A stretch of 56,003 nucleotides of DNA from Thiomonas sp. (GCA_023255715.1 JAGDVQ010000059.1:4012-60014); one strand, 5' to 3'; positions 44,606-54,863 are shown, numbered from the stretch's first letter. Notes: a model not told the origin generated them from the letters alone. Program-made: numbers and translations.

Positions 44606-45878
44606 TCGCCCGCCACCCAATGTCGCGGCGGTACTGCATGCCGTCGAACTGAATCGTGCTGATTGCCTCGTAGGCGCGCTGCTGTGCGATGCGCGGGGAG
44701 TCGCCCAGCGCGGTGACCGCCAGGACCCGACCGCCGGAGGTGCGCAGCACGCCTTGTTCATCGAGCGTGGTGCCGGCGTGAAAGGTGATGCAGTCGGGCG
44801 CTTCGGGCGGAATGCCGGTGATGACATCCCCCTTGCGCGGGCTGTCGGGGTAGCCGTGGGCGGCGAGCACCACGCCGAGGGCCGTGCGGCGGTCCCACTC
44901 CAGTTCCACCTGGTCAAGCTGGCCGGCAATCGCCTTTTCGAACACCACGGAAAGATCGCTCTTGAGCCGGGCCATGATGGGCTGGGTTTCGGGGTCACCC
45001 ATGCGGCAGTTGAATTCAAGCGTCTTGGCGCGTCCCTGGGCGTCGATCATCAGCCCGGCGTAGAGAAATCCGGTGAAGGGAATGCCGTCGGCCGCCATGC
45101 CCTTGACCGTGGGCTGGATGATCTCGCGCATTACCCGCGCATGGACCTCCGGCGTGACCACGGGCGCCGGGGAATAGGCGCCCATGCCGCCGGTATTGGG
45201 GCCGTTGTCGCCGTCGAGCAGGCGCTTGTGATCCTGGCTGGAGGCCAGCGCGAGGACGTGCTGGCCGTCCACCATGACGATGAAGCTGGCTTCCTCGCCC
45301 TGCAGGAACTCTTCGATGACCACGCGTGCGCGGCCTGCGTTGTGCTGCACCCCGTAGCGGTTGGCCTGCAGCATGTCGTCGATCGCGGCATGGGCTTCGT
45401 CGGCGGTTTGCGCTACGACCACGCCCTTGCCCGCAGCCAGTCCATCGGCCTTGACCACGATGGGCGCGCCGTGCTGATCGACATAGGCATGCGCCTGCGC
45501 CGCATCCTCAAACGTGGCGTAGGCCGCGGTGGGAATGTGATGCCGCGCCATGAAGTTCTTGGAGAAGGCCTTGGAGCTTTCCAGTTGCGCGGCGGCGCGG
45601 GTGGGGCCGAAGATCTTCAGCCCGCGGGCGCGAAACCCGTCGACGATGCCCGCCGCCAGCGGTGCCTCGGGACCAACCACGGTATAGGCGATCTTTTCGC
45701 GCACGCAGAACGCAGCCAGCTCTTCCGCATTGGCCACCTGCAGGTTCTCCAGCCGGGTGTCGAGTGCGGTGCCGCCGTTGCCCGGCGCGACATAGACCGA
45801 CTGCACCCGGGGCGACTGCGCCAGCTTCCAGGCGATGGCGTGCTCGCGTCCGCCAGAGCCGATGACGAGGAGTTTCAT
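44595..45878 (-). CDS. purD: Phosphoribosylamine-glycine ligase
   Basis: MKLLVIGSGGREHAIAWKLAQSPRVQSVYVAPGNGGTA; GPEAPLAAGIVDGFRARGLKIFGP; FTGFLYAGLMID. Confidence 0.98.
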   Translation of the reverse strand: MKLLVIGSGGREHAIAWKLAQSPRVQSVYVAPGNGGTALDTRLENLQVANAEELAAFCVREKIAYTVVGPEAPLAAGIVDGFRARGLKIFGPTRAAAQLESSKAFSKNFMARHHIPTAAYATFEDAAQAHAYVDQHGAPIVVKADGLAAGKGVVVAQTADEAHAAIDDMLQANRYGVQHNAGRARVVIEEFLQGEEASFIVMVDGQHVLALASSQDHKRLLDGDNGPNTGGMGAYSPAPVVTPEVHARVMREIIQPTVKGMAADGIPFTGFLYAGLMIDAQGRAKTLEFNCRMGDPETQPIMARLKSDLSVVFEKAIAGQLDQVELEWDRRTALGVVLAAHGYPDSPRKGDVITGIPPEAPDCITFHAGTTLDEQGVLRTSGGRVLAVTALGDSPRIAQQRAYEAISTIQFDGMQYRRDIGWRAIKR

Positions 45879-45893
45879 GGTGTGTGCGCCGGT

Positions 45894-46616
45894 TCAGCCG
45901 AACACGGCGTTGTGATGGACCTCTTGCACATCGTCGAGGTCTTCCAGCGCGTCGATGAGTTTCTGCATTTTTTCGGCGTCGTCCCCGGCAAGTTCCACCG
46001 TGTTGTCGGCGCGCATGGTGATGGCGGCCAGTTCCGCCTGCAGGCCAGCGGCGTCGAGCGCGGCCCGCACAGCCTCGAACTGCGAAGGTGGAGTGAGCAC
46101 CTCGATGGCGCCGTCGTCGTCGGTGATCACGTCGTCCGCGCCGGCCTCGAGTGCGACTTCCATCACCTTGTCCTCGGACGTGCCGGGGGCGAACACCAGT
46201 TGCCCGCAATGCCGGAACTGGAACGCCACCGAGCCTTCGGTGCCCAGATTGCCGCCATGCTTGGACAGCGCGTGGCGCACTTCGGCCACGGTGCGCACGC
46301 GGTTGTCGGTGAGACAGTCGATGATGAGTGCCGCCCCGCCCACGCCATAGCCTTCGTAGCGGATTTCCTCATAGTGCACGCCCTCGAGCGCGCCGGTGGC
46401 CTTGTCGATGTTTTTCTTCACCGTATCGGCCGGCATGTTGGCTGCCTTGGCCTTGTCAACGGCCAGGCGCAGGCGCGGATTGGCGCCGGGATCGCCACCG
46501 CCCAGCCGGGCAGCAGCGGAGATTTCACGGATGATCTTGGTCCAGACCTTGCCGCGTTTTTCGTCCTGACGGCCTTTGCGGTGCTGGATGTTGGCCCATT
46601 TGGAATGTCCGGCCAT
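45894..46616 (-). CDS. YebC/PmpR-family (TACO1-like) protein
   Basis: [62 protein letters not shown]. Confidence 0.97.
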   Translation of the reverse strand: MAGHSKWANIQHRKGRQDEKRGKVWTKIIREISAAARLGGGDPGANPRLRLAVDKAKAANMPADTVKKNIDKATGALEGVHYEEIRYEGYGVGGAALIIDCLTDNRVRTVAEVRHALSKHGGNLGTEGSVAFQFRHCGQLVFAPGTSEDKVMEVALEAGADDVITDDDGAIEVLTPPSQFEAVRAALDAAGLQAELAAITMRADNTVELAGDDAEKMQKLIDALEDLDDVQEVHHNAVFG

Positions 46617-46735
46617 GGTGGTGCGATGCTCCTGGGTGGCGCCCTGACCGCCGCGTCGCGGCCGGGCATTTGGATAGACTGCCCATTCTACTTTCGCGCC
46701 ATGCGCCCGAATCTCCTCACACCAAGGCTGCCGCC

Positions 46736-48250
46736 ATGTCCGACCCCATTCTCATCGCCCAGCATGGCCAGGTGCAGTGCCATTTGCTGCCGCGCCTGTC
46801 CAACCGCCACGGTCTCATCACCGGCGCCACCGGCACCGGCAAGACAGTGAGTCTGCAGGTGCTTGCCGAGGCGTTTTCGCGCATCGGCACCCCGGTGTTC
46901 ATGGCCGACGTGAAGGGCGACCTGACCGGCCTGTCCCAGCCGGGCAGCCTGAGTCCCAAGCTGGCCGAACGACTCAAGAGCCTCGGTTTGCCCGAGCCGG
47001 TGTTCGGCGGCTGCCCTGTCACGCTGTGGGACGTGTTCGGCGAGCAGGGCCACCCGGTGCGCGCCACCATCTCCGACATGGGCCCGCTGCTGCTCGCGCG
47101 CCTGCTGCAGCTCAACGAGACGCAGGCCGGCGTGCTCAACCTGGTTTTCAAGATTGCCGACGACAACGGCCTGCTGCTGCTCGACCTCAAAGACCTGCGC
47201 GCCATGCTGCAGGAGGTTGGCGACAACGCCGCATCGTTCACCACCGAGTACGGCAACATCAGCGCCGCCAGCATCGGCGCGATCCAGCGCGGGCTGCTGC
47301 AACTTGAAAGCCAGGGCGCCGACAGGTTCTTTGGCGAGCCCATGCTCGATATCGCTGACCTGATGCAGACCGACGGCAGCGGCCGCGGCATGGTCAACAT
47401 CCTCGCCGCCGACAGGCTCTACCAGGCACCGCGCCTGTACGCGACCTTTTTGCTTTGGCTGCTGTCCGAGCTGTTCGAGCGCCTGCCCGAGATCGGCGAC
47501 CCGGAAAAGCCGAAGCTGGTGTTCTTTTTCGACGAGGCGCATCTGCTGTTCAACGACGCGCCCAAGCCGCTGCTGGAAAAGATCGAGCAGGTCGTTCGCC
47601 TCATCCGTTCCAAGGGCGTGGGCGTGTTCTTCGTCACGCAGAACCCGCTGGACATCCCCGACACCGTGCTCGGGCAACTGGGCAACCGCATCCAGCACGC
47701 GCTGCGCGCCTTCACCCCGCGCGACCAGAAAGCGGTCAAAACCGCTGCCGACACCATGCGCCCGAACCCTGGGCTGGACGTGGCACAGGCGATCACCGAA
47801 CTGGCCGTGGGCGAGGCGCTGGTGTCGCTGCTCGACGACAAGGGCCGCCCCACGCCAACCGAGCGGGTGTGGATGCTGGCGCCCGGCAGCCGCATCGGCC
47901 CGATCACGCCGGAGGAACGCAAGGCACTGATGCAGGGCTCGCTGGTCGCCGGGGTGTATGAAAAGACGGTGGATCGCGAATCGGCCTACGAATTGCTCAA
48001 GGGCCGGGTAGAGGCCGCGCCGGAGCCTGCTGCGCCCGCACCTAGGGCGGATGCTCCGGCAGGTTCAGGCGGCGGGCTGCTCGACTCGCTCGGCCAGGGA
48101 CTTGGCGGACTGGCGCGCGGCTCGGGCCGCAAGGACTCTCTGCTCGAAACGCTGGCCAAGTCGGCAGCCCGCACCATCGGCAGCACGGTGGGCCGCGAAA
48201 TCATTCGCGGCGTGCTGGGCGGTCTGCTGGGTGGCAGCAAGCGGCGCTGA
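46736..48250 (+). CDS. HerA-like/DUF853 ATPase
   Basis: [114 protein letters not shown]. Confidence 0.94.
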   Translation: MSDPILIAQHGQVQCHLLPRLSNRHGLITGATGTGKTVSLQVLAEAFSRIGTPVFMADVKGDLTGLSQPGSLSPKLAERLKSLGLPEPVFGGCPVTLWDVFGEQGHPVRATISDMGPLLLARLLQLNETQAGVLNLVFKIADDNGLLLLDLKDLRAMLQEVGDNAASFTTEYGNISAASIGAIQRGLLQLESQGADRFFGEPMLDIADLMQTDGSGRGMVNILAADRLYQAPRLYATFLLWLLSELFERLPEIGDPEKPKLVFFFDEAHLLFNDAPKPLLEKIEQVVRLIRSKGVGVFFVTQNPLDIPDTVLGQLGNRIQHALRAFTPRDQKAVKTAADTMRPNPGLDVAQAITELAVGEALVSLLDDKGRPTPTERVWMLAPGSRIGPITPEERKALMQGSLVAGVYEKTVDRESAYELLKGRVEAAPEPAAPAPRADAPAGSGGGLLDSLGQGLGGLARGSGRKDSLLETLAKSAARTIGSTVGREIIRGVLGGLLGGSKRR

Positions 48251-48270
48251 GCCGCTGCTGCGGGGTTGTC

Positions 48271-48648
48271 TCAGCGATCGTCCCAGTCACGGCGGTCGCG
48301 GTGGCCCCAGCCGTGGTCATGCCGCCAATGGTCGCGATCCCAGCGGCGCCCCGGAGGCCCGTAGTAGTAAGGCGGTGCCACAGCCACCGGGGTGTAGACC
48401 TGACCATAGCCGTAGTACACCGGGCGAGGCGGCGGAGGCGGTGGGGGCGGAGCGAAGTAGACCGGCGGCACGGGCGGCGGGGCATAGACCACGGGCGGTG
48501 CCTGATACACCGGGTAGGCATTCGAGAAATTGGTCACGACCCCCGGAACCCCGATGCCAACCGACCAGTACACCCGGTCCGCATGCGCCGCCGGAGCGGC
48601 AATCAGCGCGGCGCTTCCTGCAAGGGCCAGAACAATGTGACGGAACAT
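48271..48648 (-). CDS. Secreted Pro/Tyr/Trp-rich protein of unknown function
   Basis: Signal peptide MFRHIVLALAGSAALIAAPAAHA, then VYWSVGIGVPGVV, poly-Pro tract PPPPPPPPRPVYYGYG, and Asp/Arg/His/Trp-rich tail. Confidence 0.8.
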   Translation of the reverse strand: MFRHIVLALAGSAALIAAPAAHADRVYWSVGIGVPGVVTNFSNAYPVYQAPPVVYAPPPVPPVYFAPPPPPPPPRPVYYGYGQVYTPVAVAPPYYYGPPGRRWDRDHWRHDHGWGHRDRRDWDDR

Positions 48649-48837
48649 GATGGAAACCTCCTGAACATCCTGTCGTTGGTGCTGGGATAACGGCAGGAAT
48701 TTCAGCTTGCCGACAGCCGATGCGAATTTTTTCCTCCGGCGCATGTCCCGCCGCGTTCCATGCAGACGAGTCGGCGGTGCCTGCACTGCAACACAGCGTC
48801 GTCTTGCCCTTTCCAGACCTGTTCAAATAGCAGGGCT

Positions 48838-50607
48838 ATGGAACCTGCTGACAAACCCTCCAACTTCCTGCGTCAGATCATCGAGCGCGATCTGGCGCAA
48901 GGCACTTATGCGAACCGGCGCTTTGCCGGCCATCCGGCGGATGCCGCCGGACATGCCGCTGGGCAGACTGACCCGGCCCGCATCCGCACCCGATTTCCTC
49001 CGGAGCCCAACGGCTATCTGCACATCGGCCATGCCAAGAGCATCTGCCTGAACTTCGGTCTGGCGCAGGACTTTGGTGGCATCTGCCATCTGCGCTTCGA
49101 CGACACCAACCCCGAGAAGGAAGACCAGGAATATGTCGATGCCATTCTGGATGCGGTGCGCTGGCTCGGCTTCGACTGGAACGTCGGCGGTGTCTCGCAC
49201 CTGTTCTATGCCAGCGACGATTTCGACTTCATGTACCGCTGCGCCTGCGCGCTGATCGAGGACGGTCTGGCCTATGTGGACGAGCAGAGCGCCGAGGACA
49301 TGCGCCGCAACCGCGGCACGCTGACCGAGCCCGGTGTGGACAGCCCCTGGCGCAACCGCGCACCTCAGGACAATCTGCGCCGCTTCGAGGAAATGCGCGC
49401 CGGTCTGCACCCCGAGGGCAGCATGGTGCTGCGGGCGAAAATCGACATGGCCGCGCCCAACATCAACCTGCGCGACCCGGCGATCTATCGCATCCGTTTT
49501 GCCGAGCATCACCGCACCGGCAGCACCTGGTGCATCTACCCGATGTACACCTTCGCGCACCCGATCGAGGACGCGATGGAGTGCATCACCCACAGCATCT
49601 GCACGCTGGAGTTCGAGGATCAGCGGCCCTTCTACGACTGGCTGCTCGACCACCTCGTGCGTCTGGGGCTGGTCGCAAGCCCCAGGCCGCATCAGTACGA
49701 GTTCGCCCGGCTGAACCTCACCTATGTGGTGACCAGCAAGCGCAAGCTGGCGCAGCTGGTTGCCGAACGCCATGTGGACGGCTGGGACGATCCGCGCATG
49801 CCGACCCTGGTCGGGCTGCGCCGTCGCGGTTACACGCCCGAGAGCCTGCGGCTGTTTGCCGAGCGCATCGGCGTGAGCAAGGCCGAGTCGTGGATCGACT
49901 ACGGCGTGCTCGAACAGGCGCTGCGCGACGATCTCGACGCCCGTGCGCCGCGGGCGATGGCCGTGCTCGATCCGCTGCGGCTCGAACTCACCAACTGGGC
50001 CGAGGTGTTCGGCGCAGCCGACCATGCCGAGCCGTGCAGCGCGCCGGTGCATCCCGCGCACCCGGAGATGGGGCGGCGCAGCTTCGACCTCACTGCGCAG
50101 GTGTGGATCGAGCGCGAGGACTTCATGGAAGTGCCGCCCAAGGGATACCACCGCCTCACCCCTGGCGGCATGGCGCGGCTCAAATACGGCTATGTCGTGC
50201 GCTGCACCGGTTGCGAAAAAGACGCGTCGGGGCGGGTGACCAAGGTGCTCGCCGAGCTGTTGCCCGACACCAAGAGTGGCACGCCCGGGGCCGATGCGGT
50301 CAAGGTCAAGGGGGTGATCACCTGGGTGAGCGCCAGCCGCGGCGTGGCCGCACAGGTGCGGCTGTTCGACCGCCTGTTCACCGAGGCGCATCCCGACGCC
50401 GGCGGGCGCGACTTCCTTGCCGCGCTCAACCCGCACAGCAAGCAAACAGTACACGCCTATGTGGAACCCGCGCTTGCCGCCGCGTCGGCGGGCGCCTCGT
50501 TCCAGTTCGAGCGACATGGCTATTTCGTCGCCGACCGCCTCGATCATTGCACCGCCCAGCCCGTGTTCAACCGCACCACCACGCTGAAGGACAGCTGGGG
50601 CAAGTGA
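48838..50607 (+). CDS. glnS: Glutaminyl-tRNA synthetase
   Basis: NFLRQIIERDLAQGTYANR...IRTRFPPEPNGYLHIGHAKSICLNFGLA; LRFDDTNPEKE; VVTSKRKLAQLV. Confidence 0.97.
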   Translation: MEPADKPSNFLRQIIERDLAQGTYANRRFAGHPADAAGHAAGQTDPARIRTRFPPEPNGYLHIGHAKSICLNFGLAQDFGGICHLRFDDTNPEKEDQEYVDAILDAVRWLGFDWNVGGVSHLFYASDDFDFMYRCACALIEDGLAYVDEQSAEDMRRNRGTLTEPGVDSPWRNRAPQDNLRRFEEMRAGLHPEGSMVLRAKIDMAAPNINLRDPAIYRIRFAEHHRTGSTWCIYPMYTFAHPIEDAMECITHSICTLEFEDQRPFYDWLLDHLVRLGLVASPRPHQYEFARLNLTYVVTSKRKLAQLVAERHVDGWDDPRMPTLVGLRRRGYTPESLRLFAERIGVSKAESWIDYGVLEQALRDDLDARAPRAMAVLDPLRLELTNWAEVFGAADHAEPCSAPVHPAHPEMGRRSFDLTAQVWIEREDFMEVPPKGYHRLTPGGMARLKYGYVVRCTGCEKDASGRVTKVLAELLPDTKSGTPGADAVKVKGVITWVSASRGVAAQVRLFDRLFTEAHPDAGGRDFLAALNPHSKQTVHAYVEPALAAASAGASFQFERHGYFVADRLDHCTAQPVFNRTTTLKDSWGK

Positions 50608-51392
50608 TGGACATGTCCACCGATACTCTGAGTTTCGGCGCTCCGTTGCCTGCGGGCAGCAGTGCGCTGGAGCGACTGCAGCAGCAAGGCTTTTGCGTGC
50701 TCGGTGCTCCCGAGCTGGCCGCACTGTGCGGATTCGCGCTGGCCGATTGTTCCGCGGCGTTTGCGCTGTGGGACGACCTGCCACCCGACGACTACCTGAA
50801 AGACGGCGGTCACTATCGTTTCCGCCGCCACGGCAGTTTCATCCAGAGCCTGCAACCGGCAGCGGGCCAGGCGGCGCTGCAGGCCGTTCCCCACCGCGCC
50901 CATTGGCAGCCCACCGCCTATAACGCTCTGCACGGCGGCATGTTGCGCTGGTTTGCGCCGCTGTCAGGCGAACTGCAGCAGGCGGCGTTCTGGCAGCCGC
51001 TGCTGCTCGGGCTGGGACGGCTGTTCGCGCAGGTGCGCAGCGTGCCGCAGTGGTTCATCGAGGCACATCAGTTCCGCATCGACACCCGCGAGGGCGTCGG
51101 TCGCCCCACGCCCGAAGGCGCGCACCGCGATGGCGTGGATTTTGTCGCGGTGGTGCTGATCGCGCGGCACGGCATTCGCGGCGGCGAGACCCGGGTGTTC
51201 GAGCTGGCAGGCCAGCGGGGCGTGCGTTTCACCCTGTCCGAGCCGTGCAGCGTGCTGCTGATGGACGATACCCGCGTGATTCACGAAAGCACGCCGGTGC
51301 TGCCCGAGGGCGAGGCCAGCGGCGGCTGGCGCGATACCCTGGTGCTGACCTACCGCGCTGGGGGCTTTCTCGATCCAAAGCCAGCGGTCTGA
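50607..51392 (+). CDS. 2OG-Fe dioxygenase family protein
   Basis: IEAHQFRIDTREGVGRPTPEGAHRDGVDFVAVVLIARHGIRGGETRVFEL...LLMDDTRVIHESTPV; start codon overlaps the glnS stop (TGATG). Confidence 0.87.
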   Translation: MDMSTDTLSFGAPLPAGSSALERLQQQGFCVLGAPELAALCGFALADCSAAFALWDDLPPDDYLKDGGHYRFRRHGSFIQSLQPAAGQAALQAVPHRAHWQPTAYNALHGGMLRWFAPLSGELQQAAFWQPLLLGLGRLFAQVRSVPQWFIEAHQFRIDTREGVGRPTPEGAHRDGVDFVAVVLIARHGIRGGETRVFELAGQRGVRFTLSEPCSVLLMDDTRVIHESTPVLPEGEASGGWRDTLVLTYRAGGFLDPKPAV

Positions 51393-51454
51393 TCGCTCGG
51401 TGAGGCTCCAGTCGTGCGGCATGTTGTCGCCACGGCACGATGTGCCTCGGTGGC

Positions 51455-51468
51455 TTGATTTCAATCAA
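51455..51468 (+). promoter_or_regulatory. FNR/ANR-type box
   Basis: TTGAT-TTCA-ATCAA, an exact match to the TTGAT-N4-ATCAA consensus, about 110 bp upstream of the DUF3365 gene. Confidence 0.7.
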
Positions 51469-51578
51469 AGCGCGAGTTTGGATCACGTTTTAAGGCAGAC
51501 TGGAAATACAAGTTGTTACATAATCTGCGTCTCGGTGTCCGGCAGCACGTCAGGACGCGATTTTCTGGAGAGATTCCC

Positions 51579-52163
51579 ATGCGTCATTTGTCCCCCCTGA
51601 TGGCCGCGCTGGCGCTTGCCGCCCTGCCGGTTTCCGCCCTGGCGCAATCGGCCGCCTCCCCGGAGCAGATGCAGGCCACACGCGCCGTGAGCGGCGAACT
51701 GCTCAAGACCCTGAGCGGCAAGCTGCAGGAAAGCATGAAGGCGAACGGCCCGGCGGGCTCGATTTCCGTGTGCAAGACCATCGCGCCGGAAATTGCCCTG
51801 GGCCTGGCCGACAAGACCGGCTGGAAGATCACGCGTGTCGGCACCCGCGTGCGCAATGTCGACATGGGCACGCCCAATGTCTGGCAGCACAAGGCGCTGG
51901 GCCACCTCAACGCCGATCTGAAGTCGGGCGCCAAGCCCGAAACCCTGGAATGGAGCGAGGTGGTCACCGAAAACGGCAAGCCCACACTGCATTACGCCAA
52001 GGCCATCGTGCTGCAGACGCAGTGCCTGGCCTGCCACGGCACATCGGAACAACTCGCGCCGGGCGTGGCCGACAAGCTCAAGACCGACTATCCGCACGAC
52101 CAGGCCACTGGCTACGCGCCAGGGCAGCTGCGCGGCGCCGTGGTCATCAGCCGACCGCTGTAA
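51579..52163 (+). CDS. DUF3365-type periplasmic c-type haem protein
   Basis: Signal peptide MRHLSPLMAALALAALPVSALAQ; VCKTIAPEIALGLADKTGWKITRVGTRVRN; single haem motif CLACH. Confidence 0.87.
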   Translation: MRHLSPLMAALALAALPVSALAQSAASPEQMQATRAVSGELLKTLSGKLQESMKANGPAGSISVCKTIAPEIALGLADKTGWKITRVGTRVRNVDMGTPNVWQHKALGHLNADLKSGAKPETLEWSEVVTENGKPTLHYAKAIVLQTQCLACHGTSEQLAPGVADKLKTDYPHDQATGYAPGQLRGAVVISRPL

Positions 52164-52209
52164 AGCCGCCCTCGGTCTTCGCCTTCAGCCCGTTCGGCAC
52201 AGGCAACGC

Positions 52210-52614
52210 CTACCAGCGCAGGTAGGCGTTCTTGTTTCCGGTCTGCACCGTGACGCTGCGCTGCTGCTGCCGGTGCGTGCCCTCGATGGTGTAACTGCCG
52301 GCTGGCGCCTGCACATAGCACAGCGGACCGTCTGCGGTGAATTCCGCCACGGTCTTGCCCTGATGACGGATGCGGATGGGCACGTCCGCGAGATAGGCGC
52401 CGCGCGGGCCTTCCACCATCCAGAAGCCCAAGTTGAAGTGCGGCGCCTGCGCCTGCAGCGCCTTGAGATCGCCTTCTCCCACGCCGCCGCAGGCATAGGA
52501 CAGCGTCCCGACATGATGAACTTGCGCGGCCTGGCTCAGCGACGGGCTGAGCAGGCAGGTGGCCAACGCGCCGACCAGAGCGCCCCGGCGCAGGGCTTGA
52601 TGCGTGATGGACAT
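52210..52614 (-). CDS. Secreted hypothetical protein (carboxypeptidase regulatory-like fold suspected)
   Basis: Signal-like N-terminus ALVGALATCLLSPSLSQAA; VEGPRGAYLADVPIRIRHQGKTVAEFTADGPLCYVQAPAGSYTIEGTHRQQQRSVTVQ. Confidence 0.75.
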   Translation of the reverse strand: MSITHQALRRGALVGALATCLLSPSLSQAAQVHHVGTLSYACGGVGEGDLKALQAQAPHFNLGFWMVEGPRGAYLADVPIRIRHQGKTVAEFTADGPLCYVQAPAGSYTIEGTHRQQQRSVTVQTGNKNAYLRW

Positions 52615-52724
52615 GATGGGTTCCTTTCAGGATGCACAGAAATGCACCCTGCAATAGATCGCACCCGGTGCACCGGGTTCGCCGCTGTGTGGCGGATCTT
52701 CAGCCTCGCTTCATCCTTCCGCGC

Positions 52725-52750
52725 AAAAGAAACCCCGCCAGGGCGGCGGG
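52725..52750 (-). terminator. Rho-independent terminator of the Fsr-like MFS gene
   Basis: Minus strand CCCGCC-GCCCT-GGCGGG-GTTTCTTTT, just downstream of the stop at 52773. Confidence 0.7.
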
Positions 52751-52772
52751 TGCGCTGCACAGCCGCGCGGGG

Positions 52773-54014
52773 TCAGGCCGCAGAAGGTTTTGGCGGCGTG
52801 GCACTGGGCTGGTGCAGATTGGGCAGAAACACGGCCAGCAGGCCGATGAGCGGCAGGAAGGAGCACAACCTGTACACCGCGTCGATGCCCCACATATCGG
52901 CCAGTTGCCCCAGAACGGCAGCCCCAATGCCGCCCAGGCCGAAGGCCAGACCGAAGAACAATCCCGCCACCGTGCCCACCTTGCCCGGGATGAGCTCCTG
53001 CGCATACACCACCATCGACGGAAACGCCGAGGCCAGCATGAAGCCGATGATGGCGCTGAGCACGGCCGACACCTCCAGACTGGCGTAGGGCAGCATCAGG
53101 GTGAACGGCGCCACCCCGAGGATGGACACCCAGATCACCGCCTTGCGGCCGATGCGGTCACCGATGGGTCCGCCGAGCAGCGTGCCCGCAGCCACCGCGG
53201 CCAGGAACACGAACAGGTGATACTGACCCACCTCGGTACTGACGTGGAACTTGTGCATCAGATAGAAGATGAGATAACTGTTGATGCTCGCCAGGTAGAA
53301 GAACTTGGAGAAGATCAGCGCCAGCAGCACGGCCAGGGTACGGCGCACCAGGTGGGGCGGCACCGGAGACTGCTTGCTCGCGGCGGCTTTTTTCGGCAGC
53401 CGGTGCTGATGGCTGTACCACCGCCCCACGCCGGTGAGCACGATGATGGCGAGCAGGGCGGCCAGCGAGAACCAGGCAATGCTCTTCTGGCCGTGCGGCA
53501 GCACGATCCACGCCGCCAGCAGCGGCCCGGTCGCCGTGCCGGCGTTGCCGCCCACCTGGAAGATGGACTGTGCCAGCCCATGCCGTCCACCCGAGGCCAT
53601 GCGCGCCACCCGCGAGGATTCCGGGTGGAAGATGGATGAACCGGTGCCCACCATCGCCGCAGCCATCAGCAGAATGGGAAAGCTCGGCGCAATCGACAGC
53701 ATGAGCAGCCCGGTGAGGGTGAAGCCCATGCCCACGGCCAGCGAGTAGGGTTTGGGATGCCTGTCGGTGAAGGCGCCGACCAGTGGCTGCAGCAGCGAGG
53801 CGGTGAACTGATAGGTCAGGGTGATCAGGCCGATTTGCGCGAAATTCAGGTGGAAGTCCGTCTTGAACAAGGGGTAGATCGCCAGCATCAACGACTGGAT
53901 CATGTCGTTGAGAAAGTGCGAAAAACTGATCGCGCCGAGGATGCGAAACTTGGTCTGCTCGGCAGGCGCGTTGCCCGGCGCGGCGAGCGCGGCAGTGGTC
54001 GGGGTTGAACTCAC
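52773..54014 (-). CDS. MFS transporter, fosmidomycin-resistance protein (Fsr)-like
   Basis: SFSHFLNDMIQSLMLAIYPLFKTDFHLNFAQIGLITLTYQFTASLLQPLVGAFTDRHPKPYSLAVGMGFTLTGLLML; GSSIFHPESSRVARMASGGRHGLAQSIFQVGGNAG. A GTG start at 54014 is likely. Confidence 0.9.
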   Translation of the reverse strand: MSSTPTTAALAAPGNAPAEQTKFRILGAISFSHFLNDMIQSLMLAIYPLFKTDFHLNFAQIGLITLTYQFTASLLQPLVGAFTDRHPKPYSLAVGMGFTLTGLLMLSIAPSFPILLMAAAMVGTGSSIFHPESSRVARMASGGRHGLAQSIFQVGGNAGTATGPLLAAWIVLPHGQKSIAWFSLAALLAIIVLTGVGRWYSHQHRLPKKAAASKQSPVPPHLVRRTLAVLLALIFSKFFYLASINSYLIFYLMHKFHVSTEVGQYHLFVFLAAVAAGTLLGGPIGDRIGRKAVIWVSILGVAPFTLMLPYASLEVSAVLSAIIGFMLASAFPSMVVYAQELIPGKVGTVAGLFFGLAFGLGGIGAAVLGQLADMWGIDAVYRLCSFLPLIGLLAVFLPNLHQPSATPPKPSAA

Positions 54015-54162
54015 GATAGGGATCTTTGAGGGGGTGCAAGAGGGCGCACGGCTGCATACATTGCGCCAGCGCAAGAATAGTGCGCCACCCGATTCTTTGC
54101 ACAGGCATGGATTCTTTGCCGAGCGGGTGCGCAGACGGGTGCGCGGGCTTACCATTTGCTGC

Positions 54163-54825
54163 ATGGCACAAAACGCACATGCAATCGCCGCGGAGCGGCC
54201 GCAAAGTCTGGGTGAAGAGATTGCCAACAGTCTGAGCCACGGCTTGGGCCTGCTGCTGGCCATTGCGGCGCTTCCGGTGCTCATCGCGCACGCGGCGGCG
54301 CATCAGCCCGTGGCCAGCGTCGTGGGGGCAACGATTTTCGGGGTCAGCGCCGTGCTGCTCTATCTGGCTTCCACGCTCTACCACGCCCTGCCGCAGCCCC
54401 GTCTCAAGGCGCTGTTCCAGCGCATCGACCACGCGGCCATCTATCTGCTGATTGCCGGAACCTACACGCCGTTCACCCTCGGGGTGCTGCGGGGCGGCTG
54501 GGGATGGACGCTGTTCGGCGTGGTCTGGGGGCTGGCGGCGGCTGGGCTGCTGCTCAAGGCGCTGGCCGGGGTGCGGTTTCCGCATGTGTCCACGGCGCTG
54601 TATCTGGGCATGGGCTGGGTGGTGCTGATCGCCATCGTGCCGCTGGCCGAGCGCATGGCGCCGATGGGGCTGTTCTGGCTGGTGGCCGGTGGGGTGGCCT
54701 ACACCCTTGGCGTGGTGTTTTTTGTCTTCGATTCGCGTTGGCGCTACGCCCATTTTGTCTGGCATCTGTTCGTGCTTGCGGGCACGGTCTGTCACTTTTT
54801 CGCGGTGCTCTATTACGCTGCCTGA
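54163..54825 (+). CDS. Hemolysin III / PAQR-family membrane protein
   Basis: EEIANSLSHGLGLLLAIAALPVLI...LYLASTLYHALPQPRLKALFQRIDHAAIYLLIAGTYTPFTL...RYAHFVWHLFVLAGTVCHFFAVLYY. Confidence 0.95.
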   Translation: MAQNAHAIAAERPQSLGEEIANSLSHGLGLLLAIAALPVLIAHAAAHQPVASVVGATIFGVSAVLLYLASTLYHALPQPRLKALFQRIDHAAIYLLIAGTYTPFTLGVLRGGWGWTLFGVVWGLAAAGLLLKALAGVRFPHVSTALYLGMGWVVLIAIVPLAERMAPMGLFWLVAGGVAYTLGVVFFVFDSRWRYAHFVWHLFVLAGTVCHFFAVLYYAA

Positions 54826-54839
54826 AGACCAGTCGGATC

Positions 54840-54863
54840 AAAAACGAACGATCGTTCTTTTTT
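54840..54863. promoter_or_regulatory. Palindromic operator candidate upstream of ETF-QO (TetR-type half sites)
   Basis: Perfect 12-bp palindrome GAACGATCGTTC (54846-54857) flanked by A-run and T-run, 60 bp before the ATG. Confidence 0.5.

Noticed and set aside
44337-46850. 837-aa plus-strand ORF
   Set aside because: Overlaps and is antisense to purD and yebC; spurious.
46736-48250. HerA-like ATPase considered as part of a HerA-based defence system
   Set aside because: It is the housekeeping DUF853-type protein; no adjacent Sir2, DUF4297 or NurA-like partner gene.
48823-50784. 653-aa minus-strand ORF
   Set aside because: Antisense to glnS.
52773-54825. Fsr-like MFS plus hemolysin III considered as a resistance/virulence island
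   Set aside because: Both are common chromosomal families; no mobile element or composition break is apparent.
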